Shown: positions 17,081-26,084 of the stretch, one piece after another | Position numbering within the stretch: the stretch's first letter is position 1 | Layout of the letters: every line of letters starts with the position of its first letter | Origin: Cesiribacter sp. SM1 | GTDB taxonomy: Bacteria > Bacteroidota > Bacteroidia > Cytophagales > Cyclobacteriaceae | Assembly (NCBI RefSeq): GCF_020178975.1 | Contig: NZ_JAHXBU010000093.1 | Span: 496,001 to 560,000 of the forward strand | Direction: 5' to 3' | DNA: 64,000 nt | Notes under the pieces: model-generated | Databases searched by the model: none | What the model was told of the DNA's origin: nothing | The model's input: only the letters and a program-made list of their open reading frames with translations | Made by a program: the position numbers and the translations under genes

Positions 17081-18118
17081 ATGGAAGAACCAAAACGAAC
17101 CGAAATAAGTGAAGTTGGGGAATTTGGTCTGATTGACCTGCTTAGCCAGAAGGTAGAGCACTACCACCAGAGCAGTGTAAAGGGAATAGGCGATGATGCC
17201 GCCGTGCTGGCTGCCACAGATCTTCAGCGTGTGGTAACAACCGATCTGCTGCTGGAAGGTATCCACTTTGATCTTCGCTATATGCCCCTGCAGCACCTGG
17301 GCTATAAAGCTGTGGCGGTTAATGTATCTGATGTGGCGGCCATGAATGCTATCCCTACCCAGATCACAGTGAGCATAGGCCTGAGCAACCGTTTTTCCGT
17401 AGAGGCCGTGGAGGCATTGTACGAGGGTATAAGAGCGGCCTGCACCAATTATAAAGTAGACTTGATTGGGGGTGATACAACCGCATCGGCTGCAGGTCTT
17501 GTGTTGTCCATAACTGCCATTGGAGAGGTGGCTTCTGATAAAGTTGCCCTGCGTAATGGTGCCAGGAAAGGCGATATTATTTGCGTAACAGGAGACCTGG
17601 GAGCCGCTTACATTGGGCTGCAGGTGCTGGAGCGTGAAAAAGCCGTTTACCTGACTGATCCCGAAGCCAAGCCAGAGATCAGCAAGTACAAATATATTGT
17701 GCAGCGGCAGTTAAGGCCCGAGGCACGTATGGATATTGTACATGAGCTGCGTGAGCGCCAGGTGGTGCCCACCAGCATGATTGATGTTTCTGACGGCCTG
17801 GCTTCTGAACTGCTCCACCTGGCCAGAAACTCCGGGGTAGGCCTGCAGGTGTACGAAGAAAACCTGCCAATCGACAAAATGACTTACGATACCGCCGTTG
17901 AGTTTAATGTAGACCCTGTTACCTGCGTAATGAACGGTGGCGAAGATTACGAACTGCTCTTTACCATCAGGCAGGAAGATTACGAGAAAGTAAAAAGTCA
18001 TCCGGATATTCATTTTATTGGCTATGCTACCGATCTTGCCGGTCAGGCCCACCTGATTACCAAAGGCGGAACGGTGGTACCGCTCAAAGCACAGGGTTTT
18101 AATCACTTCAAAGAATAG
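17081..18118 (+). CDS. thiL: Thiamine-monophosphate kinase
   Basis: ATP-dependent kinase that makes thiamine pyrophosphate from thiamine monophosphate. The 345-residue protein shows the PurM-like motifs of ThiL: KGIGDDAAVL near residue 35 (Mg/ATP binding), DLIGGDTTAS near residue 127, IDVSDGLASELLHLA, and NGGEDYELLFTI. The start ATG at 17081 follows a 144 bp gap after fabH. The TPR protein gene begins 3 bp after its stop, so the two are probably cotranscribed. No other thiamine gene is near. Confidence 0.94.
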   Translation: MEEPKRTEISEVGEFGLIDLLSQKVEHYHQSSVKGIGDDAAVLAATDLQRVVTTDLLLEGIHFDLRYMPLQHLGYKAVAVNVSDVAAMNAIPTQITVSIGLSNRFSVEAVEALYEGIRAACTNYKVDLIGGDTTASAAGLVLSITAIGEVASDKVALRNGARKGDIICVTGDLGAAYIGLQVLEREKAVYLTDPEAKPEISKYKYIVQRQLRPEARMDIVHELRERQVVPTSMIDVSDGLASELLHLARNSGVGLQVYEENLPIDKMTYDTAVEFNVDPVTCVMNGGEDYELLFTIRQEDYEKVKSHPDIHFIGYATDLAGQAHLITKGGTVVPLKAQGFNHFKE

Positions 18119-18121
18119 TCA

Positions 18122-19600
18122 ATGACAAAACACCTCTCTCTCCTCCTGATTATGTTCATGCCTGCAATGCTCTTTGGGCAGGATGTATTCATGACCAAGT
18201 TAAAAGACAAAACCTGCAGCTGCGTAACAGATTACGTTGCCTCTGTTGAGTCGCCCGACCGTGAGGTACTGCAGACCGCCCTTCGTGACTGCCTGATGGC
18301 AGTAGCCAATCAGAATGAAAAAGAGCTGCAGCAGTACATTAAGAAGCAAAAGATAGAAGCCCGTGAGGTAGGCCAGCGTGCCGGTGCCGAGCTGGCAAAG
18401 GAATGTAAGGCGCTGGCTTCGCTGGGTAATGTTGACCCCGATGCCAAAAGAAAATACGAGGAGGCGCAAAGCTATCTGCAGGCAGGCGAGTACGGTAAAG
18501 CGCAAAGTGTTTTTACTGAATTACTGGCTGCTTATCCCGCCTCGGCCCTCTATTTTAACGATAGGGGCGTAAGCCGGGAGAATATTGGCGATACCTGGGG
18601 TGCCCTGGCAGATTACAGAAGAGCCATTGATCTGGATGCTACCTTTGCCATGGCCCATTACAACCTGGGCAACCTGCTCTACAAACAGGAGTACTACAAA
18701 GATGCGCTTCCGCTTTTAAGAAAGAGCATTGTGCTGAACCCAAAAGATGAAGATTTTTGGGTGGTAACCCTAAAAACGTTCTATCAGCTTGGTGAGTACG
18801 ACAGCGTGCAGCATTATGCGCTAAGAGCACTGGCGGTAGATCCTAAAAATGTGGGTGCACATAACTACCAGGGGCTGGTGCTCTACCAGCAGGAAGATTA
18901 TAAGGGTGCCATGGTCCATTTCAGGAAAACCATAGAACTGGACCCAACCTACATTACCGGCTGGCAAAATGTTTCCTCAACCTATGAGGTTCTGGAAGAA
19001 AATGATAAGGCGGTATCTGAGTACAAGCGTTACCTCAAAGAGGTAGACAAGGAAAATGCCGCCATCAAGGAGAGTCTTGCCGATCTGTTGTTTAAGCTGC
19101 AGAAGTGGGATGAGGCAGAACCACTTTACCACCAGCTGATCAAAGGTGGGGAAGATGTACTGGCGCTGCAAAACCAGGTAGGTCGTATTTACCTGGTGAA
19201 AAAGGATTTCAGGAAGGCAAACCAGTGGTATGAAAAGCTCCTGAAGCAAAGTCCAGAAGATCCAGCCCTGCTCTTTAACCGTATTACAGCGATGGTAGAG
19301 GTAGGGGAGGCCCAGAAAGCCCTGCCCCTGGCCAACCAGCTGCTGGAGCTGCAGCCAAAAGATGCAGCCAATTTTGATGTGAGGGCAAGTGTATGGGAAA
19401 AGCTGAACAATCCTGAAAAAGCCCTGGAAGATCTGGAAGCCTCCATTCGCCTCTACCCTCAGGATGCAAAGGTGTATGTGCGCAAGGGCGATATTTTAAG
19501 AGCCTCCGGTAAAACAGCTGATGCCTGCAATGCCTACAGAATGGCCCTTAGCTGGGACCAGGAAGCCGGCACCAAAGCCCTGGCAGACCATTGTAAGTAA
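18122..19600 (+). CDS. Periplasmic tetratricopeptide-repeat protein
   Basis: A signal peptide of about 19 residues (LLLIMFMPAMLFGQ) is followed by a small helical module with four or five cysteines (TCSCV, RDC, KEC) up to about residue 100. From about residue 110 to the end come roughly ten TPR units with the usual W/L-G-Y-A-P spacing, for example AMAHYNLGNLLYKQEYYKDA and VGAHNYQGLVLYQQEDYKGA. TPR arrays bind partner proteins, but I cannot name the partner. It begins 3 bp after thiL and ends at a strong bidirectional terminator. Confidence 0.85.
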   Translation: MTKHLSLLLIMFMPAMLFGQDVFMTKLKDKTCSCVTDYVASVESPDREVLQTALRDCLMAVANQNEKELQQYIKKQKIEAREVGQRAGAELAKECKALASLGNVDPDAKRKYEEAQSYLQAGEYGKAQSVFTELLAAYPASALYFNDRGVSRENIGDTWGALADYRRAIDLDATFAMAHYNLGNLLYKQEYYKDALPLLRKSIVLNPKDEDFWVVTLKTFYQLGEYDSVQHYALRALAVDPKNVGAHNYQGLVLYQQEDYKGAMVHFRKTIELDPTYITGWQNVSSTYEVLEENDKAVSEYKRYLKEVDKENAAIKESLADLLFKLQKWDEAEPLYHQLIKGGEDVLALQNQVGRIYLVKKDFRKANQWYEKLLKQSPEDPALLFNRITAMVEVGEAQKALPLANQLLELQPKDAANFDVRASVWEKLNNPEKALEDLEASIRLYPQDAKVYVRKGDILRASGKTADACNAYRMALSWDQEAGTKALADHCK

Positions 19601-19623
19601 CATTGTGGTCACAAGCTTTCTTT

Positions 19624-19665
19624 AAAATGCAAAAAGCCACTCTATGAGCGGCTTTTTGCATTTTT
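19624..19665. terminator. Bidirectional terminator between convergent genes
   Basis: A 15 bp stem, AAAATGCAAAAAGCC (19624-19638) with GGCTTTTTGCATTTT (19650-19664), encloses an 11 nt loop and has T runs on both strands. It overlaps the stop codon of the minus-strand gene that ends at 19664. Confidence 0.88.
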
Positions 19666-20032
19666 AGTCTTCCGGATAGGGTACGTACAGGAAATTGGTG
19701 AACTCCTTGTCTACCACAAAAAGGCAGCAGAATTCATCTGGATTTTTGTAGACCTCCGTAAAGTTCTCCACCTTATCCTTTTCAATCAGCTTTCGCTGCA
19801 CAAACTCATCCAGGAAGGAGGCGTAGTAGTTCCATTCCAGGGAGAGCGAAGGCCTATCCAGCAGCAGCTGCCCTATCGGAATTGCCGTTTTGCTGATAGG
19901 AAATATGGGATGCTCCGAAAAGCCGCGTTTACGGATCTGGTAGGAGGCTTCTTTCAGGGTGTCGGCTACTTTGGCAAAATCTGCCGTAATGGTTCCTAAA
20001 TATTTGCCGTTTAGTTCAGGATCGTTTTGCAT
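19664..20032 (-). CDS. Small cytoplasmic protein of unknown function
   Basis: The 122-residue protein has no signal peptide, no membrane segment and a mix of helix and strand. Notable stretches are FAKVADTLKEASYQIRKRGF, a central SKTAIPIGQLLLDRP, and a C-terminal strand pair CCLFVVDKEFTNFLYVPYPED. I do not recognise a characterised family. The composition and clean codon use support a real gene. It converges on the TPR gene through a shared terminator. Confidence 0.75.
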   Translation of the reverse strand: MQNDPELNGKYLGTITADFAKVADTLKEASYQIRKRGFSEHPIFPISKTAIPIGQLLLDRPSLSLEWNYYASFLDEFVQRKLIEKDKVENFTEVYKNPDEFCCLFVVDKEFTNFLYVPYPED

Positions 20033-20220
20033 GTTCTGCCTTAATTAATCTACTAGCATTTGTTAACGCAGGTAACACTATGTTCTTTGTGTGCTGCGTG
20101 TGTATAGCCAGTTTTTTGGAAAGTTTATTCTTTGTTTGGGTGTAACTGGCTTTTGCCTACTGAAGCCAGGCTTACTGTGGCTCTAATTCTATGCGCAAAT
20201 TTACTGCTTTTGCCTGTGGT

Positions 20221-21615
20221 TTATAACTCTTTGATCTTGATACTCCTGAAAGAAACAATGTTGCCGTGGTCCTGCAGAAGAATGTGGCCCTTTTCTGCTT
20301 CGCCAAAGTTTTCCCAGTCTTTGTACTTGCTGATGGCCACCAGGTTACGGAACTCCTCGGAGCCCCGCTCGTACTCCAGCACTTTTACACCATTAAGCCA
20401 GTGCTCAACCCTGTTATCGGGCTGCACCACCAGGCGGGCATGGTTCCACTGGCCTACGGGCTTTAAAAAACGTATGTCTTTTTTAGCAGTTTTCAGGTCA
20501 TAGAGGGAGGCAAGGGTGCGGTTGCCTTCACGGCCCATTTTGGCATCTGGGTGCTTTTCATCATCCAGCAGCTGGTACTCCAGGCCAATGGCAGAGGCAT
20601 TCTCTACTTTTTCGTTTTCGGTTACAAAGTACTTGATGCCGCTGTTGGCACCCTCTGTAAGCTTAAACTGAAGCTGGAGGTCAAAGGCACCGTATTCTTT
20701 TTCGGTTACAATGTCGCCCCCGTTCACTGCTTCGCCACCGCCGGATTCCAGCACCCTCAGCACGCCATCTTTCATTTCCCAGCCTCTTTGCGGAAAGCTG
20801 TTCTGATGCGCTCCACGCCAGCCGCTGGCAGATGCACCATCCCAAAGCAGTGCCCAGCCCTGTTCTTTTTCTTCGGAGGTTAAGGTATTGGGCATAAAGT
20901 TCATGACAAAGGCTGTATGATTATCCTGGTGCTCCAGGCCTGTGGTTTTGATGCGGATGTTACGCCACATAATTTCCTTGCCGGCATCGCTGTCTTTACC
21001 GATGGAATGTACCTGCAGGGCTATAAGTCCTCTATCTGTAAGGGTATCAACCAGGTTTGCTACAGGCACGCCGTTAAGCCAGGTCCTGATCTGGTTGCCA
21101 ATGGCTTCTATGCGTGCCTTATTCCAGTCATTTTTTTTCAGCGCAGTTTGTGCATCGGGATTCAGCGATACCGGGTAGAGCCAGCCACGCCGGGATTCAT
21201 CATAGATGCCACCTGTCCATTGCCTGGCCGAGGGGTCCATCTCAAACTGGTAGCCATGCACCCTGCCTTCTGCAACGGCCGGATCGTATTTGCTGCGAAA
21301 CTGTACCCCGCTGTTAATGCTGGTATCCTGCTTAAACTCGAATTCAAGTATAAAATCGCCGTACTCCTTATCGGTAGCCAGAAAGCTGTTGGGTGTATTG
21401 GTGGCAGTGGTGCCAACGATGGCGCCATCCCTTACTTCATAATGGGCACTTCCGTTTACCTGCTTCCATCCACTAAGATCAGTACCGTTAAAAAGCTCAA
21501 CCCATTCATCGGTCTGTTGATCCGGCAGCTCATTTGTTTTTTGCTGGCAGCCGGTGGTAGTGAGGAACAACAGCATTGTTCCGCTAAGAAAGCAGCTTAA
21601 AGCGAGTCGTTGCAT
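20221..21615 (-). CDS. Lipoprotein with two DUF1080 (3-keto-disaccharide hydrolase) domains
   Basis: A signal peptide with lipobox TTTGC (Cys 23 from the chosen ATG) places it in the cell envelope. Two concanavalin-like DUF1080 domains follow, about residues 35-215 and 250-464. Each opens with a W-x-x-L-F/W-D/N-G-x-x-x-x-G-W pattern (WVELFNGTDLSGWKQ; WALLWDGASASGWRG) and contains the E/D-F-x-L-Q/E-F-x-F/L-K/T strand. Some DUF1080 proteins hydrolyse 3-keto-glycosides, which fits the Gfo/Idh/MocA genes beside it. A longer frame from 21657 adds 14 residues before the signal peptide, so the ATG at 21615 is preferred. It is divergent from the oxidoreductase gene at 21907. Confidence 0.88.
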   Translation of the reverse strand: MQRLALSCFLSGTMLLFLTTTGCQQKTNELPDQQTDEWVELFNGTDLSGWKQVNGSAHYEVRDGAIVGTTATNTPNSFLATDKEYGDFILEFEFKQDTSINSGVQFRSKYDPAVAEGRVHGYQFEMDPSARQWTGGIYDESRRGWLYPVSLNPDAQTALKKNDWNKARIEAIGNQIRTWLNGVPVANLVDTLTDRGLIALQVHSIGKDSDAGKEIMWRNIRIKTTGLEHQDNHTAFVMNFMPNTLTSEEKEQGWALLWDGASASGWRGAHQNSFPQRGWEMKDGVLRVLESGGGEAVNGGDIVTEKEYGAFDLQLQFKLTEGANSGIKYFVTENEKVENASAIGLEYQLLDDEKHPDAKMGREGNRTLASLYDLKTAKKDIRFLKPVGQWNHARLVVQPDNRVEHWLNGVKVLEYERGSEEFRNLVAISKYKDWENFGEAEKGHILLQDHGNIVSFRSIKIKEL

Positions 21616-21906
21616 AGTATAAATCATTTTAAATCGATTGCTAAGGCTGGTAATCAATATGACGAAATAATTGGAATCTGCAAGCTATGAGCATGAGTAG
21701 GTCATTTCCGGTAGCTGCACAAAAAAACCGGCATCAGTAAAAAATGTATGACAAAAATTTTCAATCTGCAGCTAAACTGCTGTGTCAGGTCCGGAAAATT
21801 ATAAATATATAGCGAAAGTTACAGTTCTTATCAATAAATTAAGCTAAGGATGCTCCTGTAGTTTCTGCATCTGAATTTTTAACAGCCGCTCACAAAAAAA
21901 CTGAAC

Positions 21907-23256
21907 ATGATTACAAGCAATAATTTTAAAGGCAGGCGAGATTTTATCAAAAAGGCAGCACTTGGCACCCTTGGGCTGGCAGTTGGTTTTAGTAGCAGGA
22001 GCTATGGTAAAATTCTGGGTGCCAATGATCGGGTAAGGGTAGGAATTGTGGGTTTTTCCGACAGGGCCAGGCATACCTTGATTCCTGAATTTATCAGGCA
22101 TTCTAAAGAAATGAATTTTGAACTGGTGGCTGTTTCTGATATATGGAACAGGCGCAGGGATGAGGGGGTGGCCTATTTGAAAGAAAACACCGGCGCCCGC
22201 AAGATAGTAGCTGCGCGGAACAACGATGAATTGTATGGCCTGAAAGATCTGGATGCCGTGATCATCAGCACGGCAGATTTCCAGCATGCCCTGCATGGCA
22301 TAGAAGCGGTGCAGGCAGGTAAAGATGCTTATATAGAAAAGCCAATGGCCGAATCGATGGAAGATGCCCGTGCCATACTGAAAGCTGTGGAAGCATCGGA
22401 CCGTATTGTACAGATTGGTTCCCAGCGCCGCAGCGGCGATAATTATATGCAGGCCAACGAATACATTATATCGGGTAAGTTTGGCCCTATTACCATGGTA
22501 GAAATGACCTGGAATGTAAACCAGCCCGGCAGGTGGCGCAGGCCCGAGCTGGTAAGCAGCATCAGGAAAGAAGACGTTGACTGGCAGAGGTACCTGCTTA
22601 ACCGCACTCCCGGCGCGGAATGGGACCCCCGGAAATACCTGGAATACCGGCTGTTCTGGCCTTATTCTTCCGGCATACCCGGCCAGTGGATGTCGCACCA
22701 GATCGATACCGTGCACTGGTTCAGCGGTTACGATCATCCCAGGAGTGTGGTAGCCAACGGTGGGGTATATGTGTGGAAAGACGGGCGCGAGAATGCCGAT
22801 ACCATGACGGCTGTTTTTGATTATGGCCCTAAAGATGATAAGACAAAGGGTTTTCAGGTGGTGTACTCCTCCCGCATGCACAATTCGGCAGGAGGCGTCA
22901 AGGAACTTTATTTCTCCAATGGTGGCATGCTCAACCTAGATACAAATAAAATCTCTCCGGAAGGCGGGCTAAAAGAAGATATGGCAAAGGCCATGGGCAT
23001 GGAGGCAAACTTGCTGGAAGAGCGCTCCATTGAAACCAACTCCAAGGCCGCCACCGATGCCAACATGGGTTATGATACCCTAACCAGTGCCCACATGCGC
23101 AACTGGATGGAGTGTATCCGCAGCAGGAAAACTCCAAATGCTGATATAAGAGCAGGCTACAACCATTCTGTGGCTAATATCATGTGTACCACCGCCCTGC
23201 ACACCGGCAAAAAAATAACTTTTGATGATCAGACCCAGGAGGTAGTGGTAGGGTAA
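21907..23256 (+). CDS. Tat-exported Gfo/Idh/MocA-family oxidoreductase
   Basis: The N-terminus carries a twin-arginine signal, GRRDFIKKAALG, so the folded enzyme with bound NAD(P) is probably exported to the periplasm. The Rossmann fold begins at VRVGIVGFSDR (about residue 43). The family's EKP motif (E144-K145-P146) and the active-site region SHQIDTVHWF are present. In this family these mark oxidation or reduction of sugar hydroxyls. The substrate cannot be read from the sequence. The 49 bp gap to the DUF6807 lipoprotein suggests an operon. The neighbouring DUF1080 gene supports a role in forming or using 3-keto sugars. Confidence 0.9.
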   Translation: MITSNNFKGRRDFIKKAALGTLGLAVGFSSRSYGKILGANDRVRVGIVGFSDRARHTLIPEFIRHSKEMNFELVAVSDIWNRRRDEGVAYLKENTGARKIVAARNNDELYGLKDLDAVIISTADFQHALHGIEAVQAGKDAYIEKPMAESMEDARAILKAVEASDRIVQIGSQRRSGDNYMQANEYIISGKFGPITMVEMTWNVNQPGRWRRPELVSSIRKEDVDWQRYLLNRTPGAEWDPRKYLEYRLFWPYSSGIPGQWMSHQIDTVHWFSGYDHPRSVVANGGVYVWKDGRENADTMTAVFDYGPKDDKTKGFQVVYSSRMHNSAGGVKELYFSNGGMLNLDTNKISPEGGLKEDMAKAMGMEANLLEERSIETNSKAATDANMGYDTLTSAHMRNWMECIRSRKTPNADIRAGYNHSVANIMCTTALHTGKKITFDDQTQEVVVG

Positions 23257-23305
23257 CAGCTGCTGCTGAACCTTCTTCAAAGTCTGCTAACAGTGGAGAC
23301 AATCA

Positions 23306-24421
23306 ATGTTCCCGGAAAAAGTAAGAAGAATAAGAAAAGAGAATAGCTGTTGGGTGCTGCCGGCAGTCTTGCTCCTCCTGGTAGCCTGTGGCAGGCAAAC
23401 TGCCAGCCATGATTCTGCAACTACTGTAGAGAATGAAACTACTATGCCTGCTATTTCCCTGTTGCATGATGAGCAGCGTAAAAAAGTAGAGGTACGGGTA
23501 GACGGAGCGCTCTTTACGGCTTACCTCTATGGAGAAAGCCTCAAAAAACCAATCCTCTATCCTCTAAAGTCCAGCTCGGGTATGGAGGTTACCAGGGGTT
23601 TTCCTTTAGCACCACGGGCAGGGGAGCGGGTGGATCATCCGCACCAGGCAGGGCTGTGGTTTAATTTTGGCGATGTAAACGGGCTTGATTTCTGGAATAA
23701 CTCTGATTCAGTAAAAGGGGAGCGGCTGCAGCACATGGGTTTAATCCGGCACCGGGAAATTGTAAGCCTTGCCGGCGGCTCCGGGGCGGAGCTGCAGGTG
23801 CGCATGGACTGGCTAACACCCCGGCATGAGCCCCTCTTAGCGGAAACAGCCCGCTTTGTTTTTACTGCCACCGAAGATGCCCGCATTATTGATAGGATAA
23901 GCACTTTAACAGCCCTGGAAGAGCAGGTGTTTTTCCGGGACAACAAAGAAGGCATGCTGGGCATCAGGGTGGCACGGGAAATGGCGCAGCCAGATACAGA
24001 AGCCGTATTGCTGACAGATGCCAGCGGAAGGCCTGCTAAGCTCAGGCAGGTGAACAACAATGGGGTTACAGGAAAGTACAGGGGCAGCAGCGGACTGGAG
24101 GGTGATGCCGTATGGGGCACCCGCAACCAGTGGGTGCGGCTCGATGGCATACTGGAGGGAAAAGAAGTAACCATTGCCATCATTGATCATGTAGCTAATC
24201 CCGGGCATCCGGCGCACTGGCATGCCCGTGGCTATGGCCTGTTTGCAGCCAACAACTTTGCCCGCAAAGCCATGGGCGGCGGAGAGGAGGAGCAGAACTT
24301 TACACTCGAGCCCGGAGCGTCGGCAACCTTCAGGTACCGGATTATTATACAGGAGGGAGGGCAATTAACTGATAGTGTGCTGAACAGCTATGCTACAGCA
24401 TTTGCCCAACAGTACCAGTAG
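23306..24421 (+). CDS. DUF6807 (PmoA-like) lipoprotein
   Basis: A hydrophobic signal ends in LLLLVACGRQ with lipid Cys 28. The mature part of about 340 residues matches the family annotated DUF6807 or PmoA-like, recognised by the VDHPHQAGLWFNFGDVNGLD block near residue 110 and the GHPAHWHARGYGLFAANNF block near residue 300. Despite the PmoA label, nothing here resembles methane oxidation. The His-rich blocks suggest a sugar- or metal-binding site. Family members often lie beside Gfo/Idh/MocA genes, as here on both sides. The function is uncertain. Confidence 0.82.
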   Translation: MFPEKVRRIRKENSCWVLPAVLLLLVACGRQTASHDSATTVENETTMPAISLLHDEQRKKVEVRVDGALFTAYLYGESLKKPILYPLKSSSGMEVTRGFPLAPRAGERVDHPHQAGLWFNFGDVNGLDFWNNSDSVKGERLQHMGLIRHREIVSLAGGSGAELQVRMDWLTPRHEPLLAETARFVFTATEDARIIDRISTLTALEEQVFFRDNKEGMLGIRVAREMAQPDTEAVLLTDASGRPAKLRQVNNNGVTGKYRGSSGLEGDAVWGTRNQWVRLDGILEGKEVTIAIIDHVANPGHPAHWHARGYGLFAANNFARKAMGGGEEEQNFTLEPGASATFRYRIIIQEGGQLTDSVLNSYATAFAQQYQ

Positions 24422-24619
24422 TGCGAGGTGAAAAGCCATGAGACAACCAGTTGTTTACCTGCAGTATAGATGGTGTAGCGGCAATGAACAGGCAGCATGC
24501 TGCAGTACAAATAGCCCAATTTGCCTGCCATTGCAGAAGCATCGTGAGGCAGTAGTAAATCCGGATTTTATTTATCATATTTATTTAAGCGTCTACCCTT
24601 TACCTTAAACATCAGAAAA

Positions 24620-26029
24620 ATGAAAAGAAGAGATTTTATCAGCCATACTGGAGCAGTTCTAGCAGGATCTTTTTTTGTCAATCCAGTGCAATCGATTGCG
24701 CAAATGCAGGATGCTGGTGCTAAAAAGCGAATTGCCCTGGTCGGAACCGGCATCAGGGGCAACACCTTCTGGGGGCGTAACCTGGTAGAGCAGTATAGCG
24801 ATAAAGTCGAGTTTGTAGGCCTGTGTGATATTAACCCCGGCCGGCTTGCGTTTGGCAAGCAGTTTATTGGTGCCAGGTGCCCCACCTTCACAAACTTTGA
24901 GGAAATGATGCAGCGCACCAAGCCCGATATGCTTATTGTAACAACCGTAGACTCTACCCACGATGAGTTTGTGGTAAAAGGGCTGGAAATGGGGGTGGAT
25001 GTGATCACCGAAAAACCCATGACCACCGATGAGGAAAAATGCCAGCGCATACTGGATGCTGAAAAGAAGAGCGGCAAAAAGGTTATAGTAGGCTTTAACT
25101 ACCGCTTTAATCCACACTATACAAAGATTAAAGAACTGCTTAGCCAGGCCCGTGTGGGTAAAATCACTTCAGTAGATTTTGGCTGGTACCTGAATACCTA
25201 CCATGGTGCTTCTTATTTCAGGAGATGGCATGGGCTAAGGGACAAAAGCGGCACCCTGCTGGTGCACAAAGCTAGTCACCACTTTGATCTGCTCAACTGG
25301 TGGCTCGATTCTGATCCGGTAGAAGTATATGCTACAGGTGCGCTGGAGCATTATGGTGCCAATCATACAGCCTTCAGGGGCGATAAATGCCGTACCTGCC
25401 CGCACAAAGACAAGTGCCGGTTCTACTACGACATTACCAAAGACGAGATGAACATGAAGCTGTACGTAGCCCATGAGGAGCACGATGGCTACATCCGCGA
25501 TAACTGTGTGTGGCGGCCGGAGATTGATATCTATGACAAGATGGGGGTGCAGATTAAATATGCCAATAATGTGCAGGTAAACTACTCGCTTACCACTTAC
25601 TCGCCCTATGAGGGCATGCGCATTGCCTTTAACGGTATGGATGGCAGAATAGATGCCTGGGATGGTATTCCCTGGAGAAAGGAAGAAAAGCTTAGCCAGG
25701 CCGAACTACATGCCAGGGAGATGTCGCAGGGTGGCGAGAAGGAAAATGCCAATTATGAGGAAATCATCGTGGCAGATAACTTTGGTGATCATGAGCTGAT
25801 CAAGATACCCATGACGGGTGCCGGCCATGGCGGGGGCGATGTGCGCCTGCAAAATAAAATATTCAGAAACCCCGAGATGGAAGATCCACTTAAACACTCA
25901 GCAGGATCAAGAGACGGGGCCATGGCAATTCTGATCGGCATTGCCGCCCGCAAGAGCATAGAATCTGGCAAGCCGGTAAAAATATCAGACCTAACCTCTA
26001 TTAAGCCGCATATTGCAAGAATGTCGTAG
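24620..26029 (+). CDS. Gfo/Idh/MocA-family oxidoreductase with a cysteine cluster
   Basis: The N-terminus MKRRDFISHTGAVLAG looks like a Tat signal. The Rossmann motif is G42-T-G44-I-R-G47 and the family lysine is in E131-K132-P133. The active-site His region is KASHHFDLLNWWL. An insertion carries C257-x2-C260-x5-C266 (CRTCPHKDKC), which might bind a metal ion or form disulfides in the periplasm. At 469 residues it is longer than typical family members of about 340-400, mainly because of this insertion. It lies 198 bp after the DUF6807 gene and probably works in the same sugar pathway. Confidence 0.88.
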   Translation: MKRRDFISHTGAVLAGSFFVNPVQSIAQMQDAGAKKRIALVGTGIRGNTFWGRNLVEQYSDKVEFVGLCDINPGRLAFGKQFIGARCPTFTNFEEMMQRTKPDMLIVTTVDSTHDEFVVKGLEMGVDVITEKPMTTDEEKCQRILDAEKKSGKKVIVGFNYRFNPHYTKIKELLSQARVGKITSVDFGWYLNTYHGASYFRRWHGLRDKSGTLLVHKASHHFDLLNWWLDSDPVEVYATGALEHYGANHTAFRGDKCRTCPHKDKCRFYYDITKDEMNMKLYVAHEEHDGYIRDNCVWRPEIDIYDKMGVQIKYANNVQVNYSLTTYSPYEGMRIAFNGMDGRIDAWDGIPWRKEEKLSQAELHAREMSQGGEKENANYEEIIVADNFGDHELIKIPMTGAGHGGGDVRLQNKIFRNPEMEDPLKHSAGSRDGAMAILIGIAARKSIESGKPVKISDLTSIKPHIARMS

Positions 26030-26040
26030 TAGCACAGGAT

Positions 26041-26063
26041 TCCCGGGCACACCAGGCCCGGGA
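26041..26063. terminator. Possible hairpin terminator between convergent genes
   Basis: The 7 bp stem TCCCGGG/CCCGGGA with a 9 nt loop lies between the oxidoreductase and the dipeptide epimerase gene. There is no good T run on either strand, so activity is uncertain. Confidence 0.4.
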
Positions 26064-26084
26064 TATCTCTGAATTTTGTATTTA

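Noticed and set aside
20917-21600. 227-codon plus-strand frame opposite the DUF1080 gene
   Set aside because: A shadow of the double-domain DUF1080 lipoprotein, with no features of its own.
21844-22881. 345-codon antisense frame opposite the Tat-exported oxidoreductase
   Set aside because: The plus strand encodes a clear Gfo/Idh/MocA protein with signal and motifs. The antisense product has none.
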